Assembly: GCF_023701745.1 (NCBI RefSeq)
Contig: NZ_JAJOZB010000001.1
Location: forward strand, 7,983,001-8,047,000
DNA length: 64,000 nt
Direction of reading: 5' to 3'
Origin: Streptomyces sp. RKAG293
GTDB taxonomy: Bacteria > Actinomycetota > Actinomycetes > Streptomycetales > Streptomycetaceae
Part shown: positions 1 to 8,072 of the stretch, piece after piece
Position numbering within the stretch: the first letter of the stretch is position 1
How the letters are laid out: the number at the start of each line of letters is the position of its first letter
Program-made: the position numbers and the translations under genes
The notes under the pieces: model-generated
The model's database searches: none
The model's input: the letters and a program-made list of their open reading frames with translations, nothing else
What the model was told of the DNA's origin: nothing

Positions 1-26
1 GCGCGAACCGGCCTGGCCGGGTGAAT

Positions 27-40
27 TGAAGAATTCTTCA
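27..40. promoter_or_regulatory. perfect 14-bp palindrome, candidate ArsR operator
   Basis: TGAAGAATTCTTCA reads the same on both strands and lies 50-63 bp before the first gene of the small ArsR operon. It is AT-rich in an otherwise GC-rich stretch. ArsR proteins usually bind such inverted repeats near their own promoter, so autoregulation is inferred. Confidence 0.5.
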
Positions 41-89
41 CTTCCGTACATCATGTCCTCATCAAGGGGGGCGGCATGCGGGAGGTGCG

Positions 90-278
90 ATGACGGAGAT
101 GACACCCGAGGCGGTCCGTGGGCAGGTGGCAGAAGCGCGTGCCGCCCTGGCGGCAGCGGTGGACGCCGGCGAGTACGGGGCGATCTCCGGGGCCCTCGAC
201 GCGCTGGAGGAATCGCTGGGGCTGGCCAGGCTCCACGGTGTGGAGCTCCCCGCGGCCGACGGGGGCGAGAGGACGTGA
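90..278 (+). CDS. small hypothetical protein, first gene of ArsR operon
   Basis: A 62-residue acidic, alanine-rich protein predicted to be mostly helical. I do not recognise a family. The ATG follows GGAGGTGCG closely. Its TGA overlaps the GTG of the downstream ArsR gene by four bases (GTGA), which suggests translational coupling. It could be a co-effector or toxin-antitoxin-like partner of the regulator, but nothing in the sequence shows that. Confidence 0.6.
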   Translation: MTEMTPEAVRGQVAEARAALAAAVDAGEYGAISGALDALEESLGLARLHGVELPAADGGERT

Positions 279-616
279 GGGCCGTGCCGGTTCCGCTGTA
301 CCAGGCGAAGGCGGAGCTCTTCCGGATGCTGGGGCACCCGGTCCGCATCCGGGTCCTGGAGCTGCTGCAGGACGGGCCGATGCCGGTCCGTGAGCTGCTG
401 GCCGCGATCGAGGTGGAGCGCTCCAACCTCTCGCAGCAGCTCGCGATCCTGCGCCGGTCGGGGATCGTCACCTCGACCCGTGAGAAGGACACCGTCGTCT
501 ACTCCCTGTCTGCCGGGGATGTCGCCGATCTGATGCGGGCGTCACGCCGCGTCCTGACCGGACTGGTCGGTGAAGTGGCCGCGGGCCACGTTTCAGGCCC
601 TAGGCTCAGCCCGTGA
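275..616 (+). CDS. ArsR-family winged-helix transcriptional regulator
   Basis: A 113-residue protein with a typical ArsR/SmtB fold. The HTH lies around residues 20-75, with the recognition helix near ERSNLSQQLAILRRSG, followed by a beta wing (TREKDTVVYSL). There is no cysteine in the whole protein, so the classical metal-thiolate sensor site is absent and the inducer is probably not a thiophilic metal. The GTG start at 275 is chosen because it overlaps the previous stop by four bases; a longer frame opens at position 26 but its first part has no coding character. The stop overlaps the next GTG, so the three genes form one operon. Confidence 0.85.
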   Translation: MRAVPVPLYQAKAELFRMLGHPVRIRVLELLQDGPMPVRELLAAIEVERSNLSQQLAILRRSGIVTSTREKDTVVYSLSAGDVADLMRASRRVLTGLVGEVAAGHVSGPRLSP

Positions 617-978
617 CCACAACCGGCGATGAAGAACTCGACAGCCAGCAGCTCGGCCCGCGATGGCAGGACGCGACACCGCGGGAGCGGCTCGCCCTGA
701 TCCGCGACTTCCGTCATCGGCCGCTGACTCCCCGGCAGGCGCGCCGGATCCGCATCGTCGTCGCCGCGTTCTTCATGGCCGTCGCGGCGGCCGTGCTGGT
801 GGTGCGGCTCGGTGACCAGCCGTCGGTCCTGGTCGTCGGCGTGTACGGGGCGGCGCTGATCGTGTGCGGTGTGGTCATCGAGCTGAGCCGCAAGGGCCGG
901 ACCCGGGTGGCCATGTGGCTGCTGGGCGCCGGTCTCCTCGCGGTCGCCGGCGCCGAACAACTGCTGCGGACCCTCTGA
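613..978 (+). CDS. small membrane protein
   Basis: A 121-residue protein whose GTG start overlaps the ArsR stop by four bases. The N-terminal 45 residues are hydrophilic and arginine-rich. Three hydrophobic segments follow, roughly residues 46-65, 72-92 and 98-115. No enzyme motif is visible. The position suggests it is co-regulated with the ArsR gene, possibly as the regulated output, but the function is unknown. Confidence 0.7.
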   Translation: MTTTGDEELDSQQLGPRWQDATPRERLALIRDFRHRPLTPRQARRIRIVVAAFFMAVAAAVLVVRLGDQPSVLVVGVYGAALIVCGVVIELSRKGRTRVAMWLLGAGLLAVAGAEQLLRTL

Positions 979-999
979 GCGCCTGCTGGGACGCAGGGG

Positions 1000-1013
1000 G
1001 GAGAGCGCTCTCC
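1000..1013. promoter_or_regulatory. palindrome GGAGAGCGCTCTCC, LacI-type operator-like, distal copy
   Basis: A 14-bp perfect palindrome containing GAGAGCGCTCTC, the same 12-mer found at 3859-3870. It lies beyond the 3' end of the CBM32 beta-helix gene, in the convergent gap. The core AGCGCT is typical of operators of LacI-family sugar regulators in Streptomyces. Confidence 0.45.
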
Positions 1014-1024
1014 TTCTGCTGTGA

Positions 1025-1056
1025 CACGGGGCGGCCCACTTCCGGGCCGCCCCGTG
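1025..1056. terminator. bidirectional hairpin terminator
   Basis: CACGGGGCGGCCC (1025-1037) pairs perfectly with 1044-1056 across a six-base loop. It lies between convergent genes ending at 978 and 1132. There is no clear T run, as is usual in Streptomyces. Confidence 0.7.
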
Positions 1057-1131
1057 CCCCGTCCTCCCGCCGTCAGCGGGTTCCAGGTACAGCGGGTTTC
1101 CGGTACTCAGCGGGTTACGGGACTCGGCGGG

Positions 1132-3732
1132 TTACGGGTACGACGTCACCGTGGACGGCACCGTCGAGGTGCCCGACGTCGGCGACCCGACGTCGTTGAT
1201 GACGTGGGCGTACTGGCCCATGCCGCCGAGCGACACCACCAGCAGGTCGTGGAACTTCACGCCCGGCTTGTTCGGTGCCTCGAAACCGTGCTCCTGCACG
1301 ATCGTCGGATCCGCCGTGAAGTTGCAGTAACTGCCCAGGCCCCAGCCCTCATGCGTCGTGACGTTGTCGTCGACCTTGTAGGCGGCGAAGCCCCTGACAC
1401 TGCCGTTCTGGATGGCGGCCTGGTTCGGCGGGTCGTAGGCGATCTCGTTCTGGAAGAAGATCGTCCTGCCGTTCTCGCCGCTCCACTCTACGTCGTACTT
1501 CTTGAAGTGCTCGACGAAGAGTCCGGTCGCCAGCACATTGGCGCCGTTGACCTTCAGCCCGTAGTCGGACGGGTTGGTGTTCCAGCCGACGCCCGCGCCG
1601 TGGTCGGCGCGCCACAGCCAGGTGTGGTCGATGATCGTGTCGTTGCTGTTCACCTCGACCGCGGTGGTCGCCTGGCCGGGGCCCGCGCCACCGATCCGCA
1701 CGAACACGTCCTGCATGGACGTGGGATCGGCGGCGTGTCCTGCGGAGGATCCGGCCGGGCCGATCTGCAGCAGCACCGGAGAGTTGACCGTACCGGCGTC
1801 GATCAGGAAGCCGGCCAGCTTGACGCCGTCGACGTCGGCGACCTTGACCGCCGCCACGCCGTTGTCCGGAACGATGGTGGCCAGGCCGAGACCGAGCACG
1901 ACGGTGTCCGCGCGGGTCACGTTGATCGCCTGGTCGACGTGGTAAATGCCGGGCGTGAAGAGCAGGTTGAGGCCCTGGGCGAGTGCCGCGTTGATGGTCG
2001 CCGCGGAGACCCCCGGCTTCGCCACGTAGAACCGGCTCAGCGGAAGCGAGGTGCCCGGCGTGTTCGGCCAGGACGTACCGACGGCGTTGACGCGCTTGGA
2101 CGGGACGAAGACCTTGTACTCGTTGCCGTCCAGGTACATGTACGGCTTCTCACGCGACACCGGGGTGGTGGCGAGCGTCGTGTACACGGGGTTCGGGAAG
2201 CCCTGCGCCGGAGCGCCCTGGACACCCGAGAACACCATGTTCCAGACGCCGTTGGTCCAGCCGCCGACCGAGCTGTCGCGGGTGTACCACTGCTGCTGCG
2301 AGTACGGGCCGACGGTGCCGTCGATCTTGCTGTCGGCGATGTAGCCGCCGCTCGCCCAGCCGTAGCTCGCGGGCGCCAGATTCAGACCGCCCTTGACGTG
2401 GATCCGGCGGAAGGGCGCGGCCTGCGCGACCGCCCACCGGTCGGTGCCGTTGGACGGCGTGATCGCCAGGTTCTCCGCGGAACGCCAGAAGTTCTGGGTG
2501 GCGTTGCCCGCCATCCAGCCGGCGTCGACGGTGATGTCACCGTTGATCCGGGTGTCGTCGGGGTTGAGGCCGAGACCCGAGATCGAGGTGTAGAAGCCGA
2601 TCTGCGCGTTCAGTCCGCTGTACGTGCCCGGCTTGAAGAACAGCTGGTAGCGGCCGGTGCCGAACTGCGCCGACTCCTGCTGCGTGAAGATCTGGTCCAG
2701 GGTGCCCTGGATGTTCGGGGTGGACGGGTCGAAGACCTTCACGTTGGGACCGAGGTCGCCGCCGCCCTCGATCGGACCACCGGGGTCGGTGCCGCCCGGG
2801 GTGCCGTACACCTGGAACTCCCAGAGCGAGTAGCCGTATGCGGTCGCGCGGGCGGTGCCGTACACCCGGACGTAGCGCCCGGTGCCGGTCACATCGAGCG
2901 TCTGGTTGCCGCCGGGGCCCGTCGTGGTGGAGTAGACATCGGTCCATGTCGACGCGTTGTCGGACGTCTGGACCTTGAAGGCCTTGGCGTACGCCGCTTC
3001 CCAGTTGAGGGTGACGGAGCTGATGGTGGCGGTGGCGCCGAGGTCGACCTGGAGCCACTGGGGGTCGGTTGCGGCACTGGACCACCGGGTGCCGGTGTTG
3101 CCGTCGACCGCGGAAGCGGCGGGCGTGCCCGCGTTCTCGGTGGACGACGCCGTAGCGGCCTTGCCCTGCGAGAGCAGGGTGCCGCCGGTGGGCGGCGTGG
3201 TGCCACCGGTGGTGCCGTAGACCTGGAACTCCCAGAGCGAGTAGCCGTAGCCGGTGGCGCGGACGGTGCCGTACATCCGGACGTAGCGCCCGGAGGCGTT
3301 GACGTCCAGCGTCTGATTACCGCCGGGGCCCGTCGTGGTGGAGTACGCGTCGGTCCAGGTCGTGCCGTTGTCGGAGACCTGGATCTTGAAGGCCTTGGCC
3401 GACGCCGTCTCCCAGTTGAGGGCTATCTGGCTGATGGTCGCGGTGGCGCCGAGGTCGACCTGGAGCCACTGCGGGTCGGCGGCGGCGCTGGACCAGCGGG
3501 TGCCGGTGTTGCCGTCGACCGCGGCCGCGGCGGGGGTGCCGCCGTTCTCGGTGGAGGACGCCGTCGCGGTCTTCCCCTGCGACAGGAGGGTGCCGGCCGC
3601 GTGCGCGGAGTGCGAGGGGATGAAGAGGAGCAGCGAGGCGATCAGCGCCGTGATGACCGCCACGGCCGTGTTGCGCAGGTTCACCGGCGCCGTCGGTCTC
3701 GGCGCCGGTGGACCGGTGGGGGGTGCGAGCAT
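1132..3732 (-). CDS. secreted protein: two CBM32 (F5/8 type C) domains plus right-handed beta-helix
   Basis: An 866-residue secreted protein. The ATG at 3732 is preferred over one at 3822 because it follows AGGAG by eight bases and gives a clean signal peptide (TM around residues 20-38, ending SAHAAG). Two F5/8 type C (CBM32) sugar-binding domains follow, about residues 46-180 and 184-320. A long C-terminal region (about 340-866) has the repeated short-strand pattern of a parallel beta-helix, as in pectate-lyase-like and GH55-like folds. Related Streptomyces proteins are sometimes labelled adenylyl cyclase, for which I see no basis. A role in binding and perhaps cleaving an extracellular polysaccharide is inferred; the catalytic residues were not identified. 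Confidence 0.75.
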   Translation of the reverse strand: MLAPPTGPPAPRPTAPVNLRNTAVAVITALIASLLLFIPSHSAHAAGTLLSQGKTATASSTENGGTPAAAAVDGNTGTRWSSAAADPQWLQVDLGATATISQIALNWETASAKAFKIQVSDNGTTWTDAYSTTTGPGGNQTLDVNASGRYVRMYGTVRATGYGYSLWEFQVYGTTGGTTPPTGGTLLSQGKAATASSTENAGTPAASAVDGNTGTRWSSAATDPQWLQVDLGATATISSVTLNWEAAYAKAFKVQTSDNASTWTDVYSTTTGPGGNQTLDVTGTGRYVRVYGTARATAYGYSLWEFQVYGTPGGTDPGGPIEGGGDLGPNVKVFDPSTPNIQGTLDQIFTQQESAQFGTGRYQLFFKPGTYSGLNAQIGFYTSISGLGLNPDDTRINGDITVDAGWMAGNATQNFWRSAENLAITPSNGTDRWAVAQAAPFRRIHVKGGLNLAPASYGWASGGYIADSKIDGTVGPYSQQQWYTRDSSVGGWTNGVWNMVFSGVQGAPAQGFPNPVYTTLATTPVSREKPYMYLDGNEYKVFVPSKRVNAVGTSWPNTPGTSLPLSRFYVAKPGVSAATINAALAQGLNLLFTPGIYHVDQAINVTRADTVVLGLGLATIVPDNGVAAVKVADVDGVKLAGFLIDAGTVNSPVLLQIGPAGSSAGHAADPTSMQDVFVRIGGAGPGQATTAVEVNSNDTIIDHTWLWRADHGAGVGWNTNPSDYGLKVNGANVLATGLFVEHFKKYDVEWSGENGRTIFFQNEIAYDPPNQAAIQNGSVRGFAAYKVDDNVTTHEGWGLGSYCNFTADPTIVQEHGFEAPNKPGVKFHDLLVVSLGGMGQYAHVINDVGSPTSGTSTVPSTVTSYP
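2806..3600 (-). repeat. 411-bp tandem repeat encoding the two CBM32 domains
   Basis: The two CBM32 coding segments repeat with a 411-bp (137-codon) period, for example CCCAGAGCGAGTAGCCGTA near 2820 and again at 3231. They remain highly similar at the DNA level, which indicates a recent duplication or ongoing gene conversion. The limits given are approximate. Confidence 0.7.
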
Positions 3733-3858
3733 GAGCGACTCTCCTGTTTCCACGTGCGGGGGCAGGACTCGGTGGCCGTCCGGCCGTGCGGTGGCCGGAC
3801 GACGCGATGCGGGCAGCGACATGCGGGTGCGTCCTCACGGGTGAGCCATCACGCGTGA

Positions 3859-3870
3859 GAGAGCGCTCTC
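3859..3870. promoter_or_regulatory. palindrome GAGAGCGCTCTC, candidate LacI-family operator
   Basis: A perfect 12-bp palindrome 127-138 bp upstream of the beta-helix gene start, with an identical copy at 1001-1012 past its 3' end. The 350-base gap (3733-4082) holds nothing else I recognise. Control by a LacI-type regulator encoded elsewhere is inferred. Confidence 0.5.
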
Positions 3871-4082
3871 CCGTTACACCGCGATGGTTCTCCCTGTGTT
3901 TCCTGCATGTCAAGAGTTGTGCACGCAGTGCGAACGGGGACCGGGAGAAGCTCGGCGAATAACGATAAATGGCTCAGAATTTTCGACAGATGTTGAAGCG
4001 GAGCGATGACCAGCGGGTATCCCGGAAAGTCGCTGTCTTCGGGTTGTGAACGCGGGCAGGACCGTCGAGGGGAGGTCGTGGA

Positions 4083-5165
4083 TCAGCTCGGAATCGTGGC
4101 GCCGGCGCCCAACTGCCGTTCGATCTCCGCGGCCGGGAACGGCGTCTGCTTGCTCTCGGTGAGCAGACGGCGGAAGAAGGAGTCCACGAGGACGGTAGGG
4201 CGTGCGTGCCGGTCGATGATGGCCGTGAGCTCAGGCGGGATGCCGCCAGGTCGCCGGCCCGCGATCCAGTCGCGCAGGAAGGCTTCGCGTTCCGATTCAC
4301 CGCGCACGCCGTCGAGCAAGTGGTATTGGAGCAGGTGGCTCGCGGTGTAGCAGCGGTCGTACGAGAGGTGGTCCGAGAGGAAGTCGGACTCGACCACCGA
4401 AAGGTCGAAGCGGGAGCTCAGGGCAAGGCCGAAGTCAGCGAAGTAGAGCTGGCGTCCATCGGTCAGGATGTTGTCGAAGTGAGCATCGAAGTGGACAAGT
4501 CCGCGAGAACTCATGAAGGCAGCTCCGCTCATCAGGGCTTCCTCCACCCAGCGGAAGGGCGAGCCGTCCCCGCCTTCCGGAACGGCGGTTTCGCGGTGGT
4601 CGGCGAGCCAGCCGGCGAGGGTGTGCGGCACGTGCTCCAGGAAGACCACCAGGCTGCACGAGGCCTGGCCGACGGCCTCCAGCCGGTCACGAACGGCGGG
4701 TGATCCCGCCCAGTGCGCGACGGCCCCCTCCAGGCCCCCGAACTCGTCGGTGAATCCTTCGGGAGGGGAGTCGGGCAGAACCCGCCAGTGGTACATCAGG
4801 GGGAATCCCGCGTACTCGTCACCCAGAACCCAGTTCGTGGTCATGGTGTGCACGGCAAGCTCCCGCCAGGCACCGAACCCGGCCGAGCCCACCCCGTACT
4901 GGTAGAACATCGGCAGTCCGAAGACGTTCGCCGTCGACCGCACGTTCTCCGGGCGCAATTCGGTGTCCGTCAAAGGGATCCGCTTCATGAAGACGCGCGT
5001 TCCGTTGATGTCCAGCTCTGCCGACCTGCCGCCGATGCCCGACCCGAGCGGGGTGGCGGCTGCCACGACCTCCCCGAGCCGGTGGTCGCTCAGCAAGGAG
5101 AGCTGAGTGCTCGCGGTCCCGTAACCAGCCAGGCGCGCGGAGCGCAGCACATCCTGGTCCGGCAT
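4083..5165 (-). CDS. protein kinase-like (aminoglycoside/Ser-Thr kinase fold) protein
   Basis: A 360-residue soluble protein with a kinase-like fold. Visible elements are a beta-strand lysine in VFMKRIP (about residue 60), a catalytic-loop motif HFDAHFDN (about 222-230; Asp base followed by Asn) and a DFG motif in YFADFGLAL (about 242). There is no transmembrane segment and no sensor domain, unlike PknB-type receptor kinases. A GAGGAG ribosome site sits seven bases before the ATG. It could phosphorylate a protein or a small molecule; the substrate is not deducible. The gene stands alone, with a convergent beta-helix gene downstream and about 480 bases of divergent upstream sequence. Confidence 0.7.
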   Translation of the reverse strand: MPDQDVLRSARLAGYGTASTQLSLLSDHRLGEVVAAATPLGSGIGGRSAELDINGTRVFMKRIPLTDTELRPENVRSTANVFGLPMFYQYGVGSAGFGAWRELAVHTMTTNWVLGDEYAGFPLMYHWRVLPDSPPEGFTDEFGGLEGAVAHWAGSPAVRDRLEAVGQASCSLVVFLEHVPHTLAGWLADHRETAVPEGGDGSPFRWVEEALMSGAAFMSSRGLVHFDAHFDNILTDGRQLYFADFGLALSSRFDLSVVESDFLSDHLSYDRCYTASHLLQYHLLDGVRGESEREAFLRDWIAGRRPGGIPPELTAIIDRHARPTVLVDSFFRRLLTESKQTPFPAAEIERQLGAGATIPS

Positions 5166-5648
5166 CGACGGCTCCTCGGTGCCCGAACCAGGGCTTCGGC
5201 AATCCCGCGTACGGCACCGACCTTACGTTGAGAGGCTCACCCCGCCGCTCGCGCTCCGGCGCGGTTGCCGGGACCTACCACACCGGCCGCTTCACCAAGG
5301 TGCCCCGGCCCGCGAAACTCCTGTGCGCGCCCACCCCCGCCGACCGTGGCCCCGGCCGGCCGTGGCGACCAGGCATCCCGGCGCCTGCGTCCGTCGACTG
5401 TCCGGGTTCTTCGCCGCGATGGCGGAGACGGAGGACATCCGCATCCCACCCGTCGGACCGGCCAACGACGGCCAGAAGGCCGGCGTCGTGGCTCCCCAGG
5501 GAGCTGGTCGCGGCACAGTCCATGCTCGCGGCGTGACCCCGAATGGCGTCACTCAGGATGCCGGGCTCATCCACGGACGCGACGATCGGCGGGGACCGCC
5601 GGACAGAACCGAGCGGCACCGACCACACGCGATATTCAGGAGGCAGAC
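5166..5648. other. 483-bp intergenic region, nothing recognised
   Basis: Divergent gap between the kinase-like gene and the Rho-N protein gene. Open frames here lack plausible starts and family features. I see no strong hairpin or recognisable promoter beyond the two ribosome sites at its ends. Confidence 0.5.
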
Positions 5649-5972
5649 ATGCCGCAGGGTTCCACCGCCAAGGGGAAACGGCAGAACGAGCGCATCAAGG
5701 CCGGCTCGACCAAGCGCGGCGCGAGCGCACCGCGCGCCAAGAAGGTCACCACCCGCGCGGTCAGCAAGAATCGCGCTCCGGTAGCGGCGGCGCGCACGCT
5801 CTCCCGCGCCACGCACAAGAACACCCCCGCGGCGCGGCGCAGCAGCCTGAGCTCCCGCACGGGGCCGGCCAGCCGCACCTACGACCAGCTGTACGCGGAA
5901 GCCCGGCGTCGCCGCATCGAGGGTCGTTCCTCCATGCGCAAGGCCGAACTCATAAAGGCCCTCGGCCGCTGA
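5649..5972 (+). CDS. basic protein with C-terminal Rho-N/SAP-like motif ('plasmid stabilization' family)
   Basis: A 107-residue, very basic (Lys/Arg/Ser/Thr-rich) protein. The ATG at 5649 follows a strong AGGAGG. The last 35 residues (TYDQLYAEARRRRIEGRS then MRKAELIKALGR) match the helix-extended-loop-helix of Rho N-terminal/SAP-like nucleic-acid-binding modules. The N-terminal two thirds looks disordered. Such proteins are common in Streptomyces and are often named plasmid stabilization protein without experimental support. Binding to DNA or RNA is likely; the role is unknown. Confidence 0.75.
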   Translation: MPQGSTAKGKRQNERIKAGSTKRGASAPRAKKVTTRAVSKNRAPVAAARTLSRATHKNTPAARRSSLSSRTGPASRTYDQLYAEARRRRIEGRSSMRKAELIKALGR

Positions 5973-6394
5973 TCGCAGCGTCATCCAGAGCACGTCGCTC
6001 CTGACGGTCATCGCGGGGTGCTCCGAGGTGGTGGGCGGGTCCGGGCTTCGCCACCCGGGCCCGCCCACCTCACCTCCCTATCAGCACGTGACGATCCATC
6101 TGGGGACCCCGGGCGCCTGCCCCGCCGCTGTCACCCAGTCGTCGTCCGCGGCCCGACCTGCTCAGGGCGGCAGAGAGCCCTCCCGCCCCGCCCGGCCAGT
6201 GCGCTGGGCGTGCCGGTGACCGCCTCGCCCAGCGCATCCGCCGTCAGCGCCGACTGATCCACGCCGCCCTCCATCAGGCAGGGCCCGGCCCAGGCCACCC
6301 GACGGTTCCTGGCCTGTACAGGGGTGAACTCGGCCGGCTCGGAAGCAGCCCCACAGGAACCGCTTGATCTGCGCGATCGGGGTAGGCGCGTGGT
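5973..6394. other. 422-bp intergenic region without a supported gene
   Basis: A GC-rich gap before the glutamate-synthase-like gene. Frames on both strands here have no ribosome site and no recognisable domain. The reverse frame around 6131-6330 has some coding-like composition and could be gene debris, but I cannot place it in a family. Confidence 0.4.
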
Positions 6395-7978
6395 GTGCTG
6401 AGGATGCTGTGGGTCGCGTTGCTGGGTTGTGTCGCTGTCGCCGGTGCCGCTTTGGCGCTGGTGATCTCGCCGTGGTGGTGGTTTGCCGGGGGACCACTGA
6501 CGGCTTTGCTGGTGCTCGCGGTGTGGGATCTGGTGCAGCGGCGGCATTCGGTGCTGCGGAACTATCCGGTGCTGGGTCATCTGCGGTTCGCCCTGGAGGG
6601 CATCCGCCCTGAGCTGCAGCAGTACTTCGTGGAACGCAACGTGGACGGCCGGCCCTTCGACCGGGACACCCGCAGCATCGTCTACGAGCGCGCCAAGGGC
6701 ACCGACGCCGAGGAGCCCTTCGGCACGGAGCAGGACCTGTACGCGGCGGGAAGCGAGTTCCTGGTCCCGTCGATGGCCCCGCACCCGGTGCGTACGGATG
6801 TGCCGCGGGTGCGGGTCGGCGGCCCGGACTGCGGTCAGCCCTATGACATGGCGTTGCTGAACGTCTCCGCGATGAGCTTCGGCTCACTGTCGTCGAACGC
6901 GATCCTCGCGTTGAACACCGGCGCCGCGCTGGGCGGCTTCGCCCACGACACCGGTGAGGGCGGCCTGTCGGAGTACCACCTGCGGCCGGGCGGAGACCTG
7001 GTCTGGGAGATCGGTACCGGGTACTTCGGCTGCCGCACCGACCAGGGCGGCTTCGACCCGGCGATGTTCGCGGACAAGGCCGCGCACGAACAGGTGCGGT
7101 GCGTGTCCCTGAAGCTGAGCCAGGGTGCCAAGCCCGGAATCGGCGGGGTGCTGCCCGGCGCCAAGGTCAACGCGGAGATAGCCCAGGTCCGCGGTGTTCC
7201 GCAGGGGAAGACCGTGATCTCCCCGCCCTACCACCAGGTCTTCTCCACCCCGCGTGAACTGGTGGCCTTCGTGGCGAGGATGCGGGAGCTCTCCGGCGGC
7301 AAGCCGACCGGCTTCAAGCTGTGCGTCGGCTCCCGAAGCCAGTTCCTGGCGGTGTGCAAGGCGATGCTGGACGAGGGGGTCACCCCGGACTTCATCATCG
7401 TCGACGGTGCCGAGGGCGGGACCGGGGCCGCACCCCTGGAGTTCGCCGACAACCTGGGTATGCCCCTGACGGACGGTCTGACCACCGTGCACCAGGCCCT
7501 CCTGGGTACGGGCCTGCGGGACCGGATCAAGATCGGGGCCAGTGGAAAGGTCGCCACCGGCAGTGACCTGGTCAAGCGCCTCCTTCAGGGGGCCGACTAC
7601 ACCAACGCCGCCCGGGCGATGATGTTCGCGGTGGGCTGCATCCAGGCCCAGCGGTGCCACACCAACACCTGCCCCGTCGGGGTGACCACCCAGGACCCGC
7701 GCCGGGCCCGGGCTCTGGACGTCGGCGACAAGTCGCGGCGGGTCCAGCGCTTCCAGGAAGCCACCGTCAAGAGCGCCCTGCAGATCATGGCCTCGATGGG
7801 CGTGGACGAACCCTCCGACCTGGCGCCGCACATGCTGCGCCGCCGCATCGACCCCGTCACCATCCGCTCGTACACCGAGCTGTACCCGCCCCTGGCACCG
7901 GGCGAGTTGATCCACCAGGCGCCGGAGTCCTGGGCGGCGGACTGGAAAGCCGCGGACCCCGACCGCTTCACCGTCTGA
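6395..7978 (+). CDS. FMN-binding glutamate synthase-like protein
   Basis: A 527-residue single-domain protein related to the central and FMN domain of glutamate synthase large subunit. Two N-terminal membrane segments (about residues 3-45) precede a (beta/alpha)8 barrel. The typical motifs GGTGAAPLEF, KIGASGKVATGSDLVKRL and a three-cysteine [3Fe-4S] signature (C-x5-C-x4-C in CIQAQRCHTNTCPVG) are present. It lacks the amidotransferase domain, so it is not a complete GOGAT. The start is GTG 6395 or ATG 6404, three codons apart. It is followed 94 bp later by a poxB-like gene in the same direction, suggesting a shared redox role at the membrane. Confidence 0.85.
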   Translation: MLRMLWVALLGCVAVAGAALALVISPWWWFAGGPLTALLVLAVWDLVQRRHSVLRNYPVLGHLRFALEGIRPELQQYFVERNVDGRPFDRDTRSIVYERAKGTDAEEPFGTEQDLYAAGSEFLVPSMAPHPVRTDVPRVRVGGPDCGQPYDMALLNVSAMSFGSLSSNAILALNTGAALGGFAHDTGEGGLSEYHLRPGGDLVWEIGTGYFGCRTDQGGFDPAMFADKAAHEQVRCVSLKLSQGAKPGIGGVLPGAKVNAEIAQVRGVPQGKTVISPPYHQVFSTPRELVAFVARMRELSGGKPTGFKLCVGSRSQFLAVCKAMLDEGVTPDFIIVDGAEGGTGAAPLEFADNLGMPLTDGLTTVHQALLGTGLRDRIKIGASGKVATGSDLVKRLLQGADYTNAARAMMFAVGCIQAQRCHTNTCPVGVTTQDPRRARALDVGDKSRRVQRFQEATVKSALQIMASMGVDEPSDLAPHMLRRRIDPVTIRSYTELYPPLAPGELIHQAPESWAADWKAADPDRFTV

Positions 7979-8072
7979 ACCGGCCGGCTTTGCCGGCACC
8001 CTGCCCGGCCCGCCCGCTTTCCTGCCCGCTCCCTTCCCTGCTCGACCGCCTGACGAACCGGAGGACCTTCCC

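Noticed and set aside
26..274. N-terminal extension of the ArsR frame
   Set aside because: It is out of keeping with ArsR length, Arg/Gly-rich, and overlaps the 62-residue gene. The GTG at 275 in a four-base overlap is a better start.
1074..1140. Short GCGGGTT-type repeats at the 3' end of the beta-helix gene
   Set aside because: Imperfect, low-complexity and partly in the coding end; too weak to call a functional repeat.
1021..3858. Long plus-strand frame opposite the CBM32 beta-helix gene
   Set aside because: Arg/Val/Gly-rich shadow created by high third-position GC of the real minus-strand gene. It has no ribosome site or domain.
6131..6784. Minus-strand frame before the glutamate-synthase-like gene
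   Set aside because: Its upstream half is the shadow of a real gene, and the rest has no recognisable motif; at most gene debris.
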